DNA of 64,000 nt from assembly GCF_963678635.1 (NCBI RefSeq), contig NC_087069.1, positions 10,187,206-10,251,205 of the forward strand, given 5' to 3'. How positions within the stretch are numbered: position 1 is the stretch's first letter; every line of letters begins with the position of its first letter. Under the pieces are notes generated by a model. That model was not told where the DNA came from and ran no database searches. It was given only the letters and a program-made list of their open reading frames with translations. Position numbers and translations under genes: made by a program. This stretch comes from Symsagittifera roscoffensis. Lineage: Eukaryota; Xenacoelomorpha; Acoela; Convolutidae. Below, piece after piece: positions 60,401 through 64,000 of the stretch.

Positions 60401-61759
60401 TAGACCATACCTTCCATTTGTTTCACAGGCTCTCTCCCTTCCAATGTGAGCATTATGGTCCCCTCCAATTATTAATACCTTGGTCTTGGGGGTTCGGGCT
60501 ACTTCATTTTCTAGGCAGTGTCTATATTCTTCTATTCCTTCGACCCCGTTACTCCAAAGTGGTTGGTAAACTGATATAATTTTCATACCATGTACCTCTA
60601 TGGCGGTAGTGCGCTCCGAGAAACTTTTCTTTTGGCCTTCGCTGATCCAGGACTTGAGGGCCTCGCCACTGAGAACTATACCGCTACGTTGGGAGTGTAT
60701 AACAGCTGTTTGTTCACTATCTTCACCTAGCCATATCACTCCTTTCGATTTTGATCGAAGCTCTGATATTAAGATTATTTCCCATCTTTTGCCTTGTGCA
60801 TACGTAATTACTCTCTTCAGTCGGTTTCTGTTTCTTTCGTGGACTGATAACCCTTGTAGGTTCCATGCAGTTACCGTAATACTCGGCTGTCCCTCGGGGG
60901 GAGTGGGTAATCTTCTTTGTTTTCTCTTCTGTCTGCGAGCTTCCCGGTGTTCTTCAGTGGGGCGTCTCATTTTTCCTCTCCTTGTTTTCTCCCCTTTGTC
61001 CGAGTCTTTTTGCCGCAGAAGATGTTGCGCGGGGTTTTCGCAACTGTCTATGCCCCTGGTTTCTTCTTCTTCAGGCTCCTGTCCGGGATGGAGGCAGGGA
61101 CTCTTCGGTTCCTCTCTTTGCGGGAGCTCGTTTGTCAGTGTTGGGCCCTGCGCGGGGTTGTCGCAGGTATTTGTTCCCCTCGGTTCACCCTCTGCTGACT
61201 CCTGGTCGAGGTGGGGCCAGGGAGCTTGTTCCCTTGGTACCCTTGTGTCTGTTCCGTTTGCTTCCTTTGGCTCCTGCGCGGGGTTTTCGCAGGGTTTTTC
61301 TCCCCTCGTTTCAACCTCGGGAAACTCTCTGTTAGGGTTCGACAGAGCGGAACTGCATTTGGTGCACTCAAATGCATATCTGTTGGCTTTAGCTAGCTGT
61401 TGGATCTCTTGCCGGAATAGACCGCTACATCCTTGGTGTATCCATTGTTCGCACCATGTGCATTTCACGCTGTTGCTTGTTACTTTCTTCCTGCATTCTC
61501 CGCACAGCGTGGGTCCCGGATTCTTCTCAACGTCTCCGGCCCTCGTTATTAGCTGACCCAGATGGGCTAGTCCCGAGTCAGCGACAAAAAACCCGACACA
61601 CTCGAACCTGGGGGAGGTTCTGGCCACAATGTTGTTGTAAGAGGTGCTCTGACTGGCTGGGTCTTCGCCACTCTGTTGGTATTCCGGGGGGTTTTGGGTC
61701 CTCGCCGTTCCCGGTTTGTTCCCTTCCGTTCCGAAAACCCTGTGTGTTCTTTGCCGCAC
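57482..61759 (-). CDS. 2A-PHD-endonuclease-RT-zinc finger polyprotein
   Basis: 1425 residues counted from a GTG at 61,759; no ATG precedes it, so the true start is lost or upstream. Residues 75-83 are GDVEKNPGP, a complete 2A ribosome-skipping motif. Residues 86-135 are a C4HC3 PHD-type finger (C86, C89, C100, C103, H108, C111, C132, C135). Residues about 150-250 hold three 42-residue imperfect repeats. The AP-type endonuclease follows (TAWNLQGLS, ISELRSK, GGDHNAHIG, LSDHKPVSLH), then RT (NYRGVCLLAMGSRILARIL, DDNQSGFRTGRSTADA, LLDLRKAYPRVNKP, GLREGCSTSPCLF, catalytic FADDTTI). Three C2H2/C2HC fingers close the protein (about 1326-1347, 1356-1376 and 1394-1413). The ORF is intact, so the element may be young. 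C-terminal fingers and 2A recall ingi/Vingi-type elements; the clade is uncertain. Confidence 0.9.
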   Translation of the reverse strand: MRQRTHRVFGTEGNKPGTARTQNPPEYQQSGEDPASQSTSYNNIVARTSPRFECVGFFVADSGLAHLGQLITRAGDVEKNPGPTLCGECRKKVTSNSVKCTWCEQWIHQGCSGLFRQEIQQLAKANRYAFECTKCSSALSNPNREFPEVETRGEKPCENPAQEPKEANGTDTRVPREQAPWPHLDQESAEGEPRGTNTCDNPAQGPTLTNELPQREEPKSPCLHPGQEPEEEETRGIDSCENPAQHLLRQKDSDKGEKTRRGKMRRPTEEHREARRQKRKQRRLPTPPEGQPSITVTAWNLQGLSVHERNRNRLKRVITYAQGKRWEIILISELRSKSKGVIWLGEDSEQTAVIHSQRSGIVLSGEALKSWISEGQKKSFSERTTAIEVHGMKIISVYQPLWSNGVEGIEEYRHCLENEVARTPKTKVLIIGGDHNAHIGRERACETNGRYGLTTPTTEAGGDLLDWCVAHDLQWINSFSNLRKRGTWFNHSHRRWYELDGFIMRRGERHRHAKRIQITEELTLSDHKPVSLHLKIPKRSRPTRVARKPAINWEKLSTEQTALKFQKETETKEVDEDSSWSEIATALTQAALKVCGKRTRQIANPWTIGHEDELPQLHNSIASAVRDRNESLEQDRPLQDILRNRDNLRKARAKMKGKLKELEREWWDKILDECQQANIKGDMGTMYRTLRQLGGRDRKPDTGTTLTTDEFKAHFEGVSKNRYEISPQLLMDTVARMGDHRAEKKYIEENNLLNETPSDKEIQDCISEIRESAPGKDNVRIKYIKLASPHIKSAIVAMVKKMFLFRAPTWDEILKNGQIVPLHKKGGKNDVNNYRGVCLLAMGSRILARILSKRLRKWTERLNILDDNQSGFRTGRSTADATQILVRITEDADDLKKRRAIWNLPQIEHTDPEARLLDLRKAYPRVNKPALWEILRNYGMKGPFLESLADLHEATSYQVKGKEGDSEEWIPERGLREGCSTSPCLFNIYHQVVMRIAENERKKISDAKHGQTGIKWRWIPGSNIPDINKIEKSNSETQTVNITISLFADDTTIIGEQRELEEGVNIIKEVMEKFEEKNNTDKEEKALFGSEEAEEIRMLGCWLGPKKDLMNRKKRAGYLWAKCRSQLLKSKLPRKKQAQVVQACVESGLLFDCATRPWYNQEINNIQSWIDKRYRYLWSNKKGPPLKQMHFEGVNMQDIRNMYDIRSLRWKIEKRTLERIGHILRMSNARTVKMAVLGWLGSLEEIQKRPGYKRKTIFYWRKLLKEAGINWTEAPKFALDRKEWKRRIKIRMDHLEKWEYQQGNRHDGEEKLEKRNFDLPPTNLQCDICEKVCKSVGGLKIHIKRMHTEASHSFTCSRCQKTWKTEGPYKNHVKVCNPQEAEKPRKYIAKKKECSKCNRTLSATNMAKHTDRCRGRGHGSNEPNA
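61511..61537 (-). other. 2A ribosome-skipping motif
   Basis: Encodes GDVEKNPGP, matching the D(V/I)ExNPGP consensus in which the ribosome fails to join Gly and Pro. Skipping would release an N-terminal peptide of about 80 residues from the PHD-endonuclease-RT product. Confidence 0.85.
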
Positions 61760-61832
61760 AGATAACTCGTGCGTTTCCCGCTTGTCCCGCTCGGACCCCG
61801 GCTGGGTCTTCTTCGTCCTCTAAATAGATAGG

Positions 61833-62160
61833 TTTTTAAAATTAGTTTCCCTAATGAAAGCACATCCACAATGGAGAATTAAGAAGCTTTCGGTAAGATT
61901 GGAAATGATGAAAGATAATGCAAATTACATGCTTGTGACGCTTTTTTTTCAAGCTCTTTTTAAGGCTCTGAATGAAATGGACGACTCTTTTCGAACCCAT
62001 TTACAAACGGTTGTTTTATTTTTGACAATACAACCAGATTACCTTGAAGATAAAGTATACGTTGATCTTATCAGACAGTTAGCTCAGAAACTCGCATCTC
62101 TCAATAATGAAGTCGAATGTGGAAAGCCAAAATTTACAACATCAAAGCTCAAAAATTAAA
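61833..62160 (+). pseudogene. Partial copy of the F-box gene
   Basis: Matches 53,515-53,790 closely (LVSLMKAHPQWRIKKLSVRL, then NEMDDSFRTHLQTVVLF), starting mid-gene where the retrotransposon ends and diverging after 'gaagtcgaa' near 62,116. It stays in frame across the T-run that breaks the other copy. It lacks the F-box and most of the C-terminal region. Confidence 0.8.
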
Positions 62161-62614
62161 CAATCAGAGTGAAAAAGATTCAATAAAACTGAGGCATATA
62201 AAGCGACTTTTTTCTGTCCTCAAACGATGAAAAATGTATTGCATACAATATTAAGGTGGTGCGGAGAGCAATGTTTGATTTTCAGATACAAGACTAGAGC
62301 ATCAACCCTGTTAAATTGCTTTCCTGATGAGGCAATGGTCGCCCAAACAAATATTTGCAAAAAAAAAAATTTTTTTTTTAAAAATTCATTTTTTTTCTTT
62401 TTTAAAGTTTTTCTCGATACTCATATAAAATAAACTTCAATCTGTCAATCGATTGCTTGCTACCAACATATCAACCATTTTCTTGCGTTTGCTGACGTCT
62501 TTTTGTAGTGTTTTACCGTTTTTGCTTGGGTGGGGGGGGGGGGGGAGATAGCTCAATTGGTCATTACGGAGAGGAAATTGCTCAGATTTTTTTTTGGGTT
62601 GGGCATTTTTTTAA

Positions 62615-62955
62615 AAGTCGATGAACGTAGTTCAGTTGCTTATGTAGGTCTTGATGGTTGTTTTCAAGTTTTTTTAGGAAAAGTTTTCAAATTTATTCAG
62701 GCTCTATATACTTTTTCATGGATTGACTTCTGAATTATTTTTGAGTTCAGTTCATTTCCTTTTTTGAAAGGAAGGCAAATTCCACCATCGAACAGCAAAA
62801 GTGTAAAGTTACAAAACACGTGATCGACATAGTTTCGAACGTGGATTTTAATCTTCGAAAGCTGAGATTTTTTCAAAAAATCAAGTCCTTATAATTTTTT
62901 TCTGTTCACTTGTGTTCATTTACTCTTTTCCAACTGTTTGTTGGCTAGGTTTTTT
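62615..62955 (+). repeat. AT-rich interspersed family, copy at 62.6 kb
   Basis: Landmarks 'gatgaacgtagttcagttgc', 'tatgtaggtcttgatgg', 'aggaaaagttttc', 'aaggcaaattccaccatcg' and 'ttactcttttccaac...ttggcta'. Preceded by a tRNA-like A box (TAGCTCAATTGG, about 62,551) after a long G run. Confidence 0.6.
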
Positions 62956-64000
62956 TTTGAAGCTCTGTAAAACTATTAAAATTTTGTTGTACTTGTTTTT
63001 CATTTTATCTATCGCCTTCACAGTATTAATTTTCGTCTGTGGTGGTATAATTGAAATTGAAAGTTTTAAAGTCTGTTTTATGTTTAATGAATAAAGCGAA
63101 ACTTAGTTTAGATTGTGTTGCGTTTCTGTTTTTCTACATCAGGAAAATTTCTAATCATTTTTTGAAAGACCGATATGAGCGCTGAACATGAGATGGTGAC
63201 GTATATTTATTTTGTGTAATTTTTCTTTTGCCTCTTTTTTGAATATCCATTTGGGAATTTGATTGAATTAAAATTAGAATCGTTGCTCTTTTAAAGATCA
63301 GCGGAAATGGTGGAAAAATTGCGAAAGAAATAAATTACGTGTTGATGAAATTTTTAGTTCGTATTAGTTATGAAGTTATGTTAATTATTTCAATCGTTAG
63401 ATTTGTTAACGATTGAAGATAACTTGGTTGAGTATTAAAACGGAATATAAAAAATGGTAGTGCTCCTGAAGTGTTCCGCAGAAAGTTACTGGGGTCGTTT
63501 TTTCACCATTTTTTGAACTTGAATTAGATTGATGCTCAGATTTTTGACCAATAAACTTAAACGGAGAAAAGGCTGGGATGCATAAGAATTTATTCCTAAC
63601 AACAAGATTTTTAACTTGCATTAACACAAGGATAATAGCAACATTATCATACTCGGTTAGCTCTCTTTTTCCAAATAATAAACTGGTATTATCTGTTGCG
63701 AGCATCAATTTCGATCTTAGGGTTTTTAACATGCTTTTAACGAGATTTTCAGCTGAATTTTTTTTCGTTTTTTTTTTCACTGCGGTTGAATTCCGTAGAA
63801 GATCATTTCGAATCAATATCCGACCTACCGTTTTTTATTTGTGTTTCTGTTTTTTGTGATGAACTCAATTTCATGAGAACACATTTTCATTTGATGTATC
63901 CATTTCCAATCCGAATCTAATGTCAGTTTTGTTGTGCGATGTTTTTGTATCACAAGTGGTGCAAAGCTAGGATTCTTCTCGCGATTTTTATCTAAAATCT
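62956..64000. other. AT-rich end of window, no gene recognised
   Basis: ORFs of 93 and 136 codons overlap on opposite strands near 63.4-63.9 kb. They have no domain features, and neither has splice context I can support. A short tail motif 'cacaagtggtgcaaagct' near 63,952 matches the repeat families. Confidence 0.5.

Larger units (their letters stand above)
57467..61830 (-). mobile_element. Non-LTR retrotransposon with 2A peptide
   Basis: It runs on the minus strand. Its 3' end is a short (GAA)n tail (57,466-57,481 on the plus strand as TTCTTCTTCTTCTAG) directly after the ORF's stop. Its 5' end abuts F-box sequence near 61,830. One uninterrupted ORF nearly fills the element. The upstream frame runs to a TAG near 61,817 without ATG, so the copy is probably 5'-truncated. 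Confidence 0.88.

Overview
This window looks like nuclear DNA from an invertebrate animal. Evidence: host genes split by GT-AG introns, a tail-anchored mitochondrial fission factor (Mff) homologue, a secreted-peptide-type precursor, F-box genes, long AT-rich introns and intergenic DNA, and many interspersed repeats. The exact taxon cannot be read from the sequence.

Layout. 1-6.2 kb: AT-rich DNA with copies of one interspersed repeat family and no convincing gene. 6.26-8.12 kb, minus strand: a three-exon gene for a small secreted basic protein. 9.0-9.95 kb: a 323-bp unit in three tandem copies. 11.19-44.88 kb, plus strand: a five-exon Mff-like gene whose splice phases join in frame to 245 residues. 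Its third intron holds a decayed minus-strand LTR-element remnant (12.1-15.15 kb), including two copies of a repeat with compensatory stem changes. Its last intron (27 kb) is almost filled by one 22.9-kb Ty3/gypsy element.

The giant element (18,409-41,357) is the most interesting object. It has LTRs of 732 and 899 bp. A leader of about 3 kb is studded with a 14-nt CCGGAGGGGTC-type motif. A 2,373-bp direct duplication repeats the gag start. Gag has two zinc knuckles, followed by protease, RT, RNase H and integrase. Downstream of integrase lies a macro (ADP-ribose-binding) domain of the TARG1/OARD1 type, then four further ORFs (A-D, about 5.5 kb) that I cannot assign to a family. Pol is broken by frameshifts and in-frame stops, so this copy is probably not autonomous.

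Downstream of Mff lie a decayed jockey/CR1-like non-LTR element (45.7-48.7 kb), tRNA-derived SINEs, more copies of the AT-rich family, an F-box gene with one frameshift plus two fragments of related copies, a four-copy satellite-like array, and a minus-strand non-LTR retrotransposon (57.47-61.83 kb). That retrotransposon's uninterrupted ORF carries a 2A peptide, a PHD finger, three 42-residue repeats, an AP-type endonuclease, RT and three C-terminal zinc fingers. The last 1.8 kb holds nothing I can call a gene.
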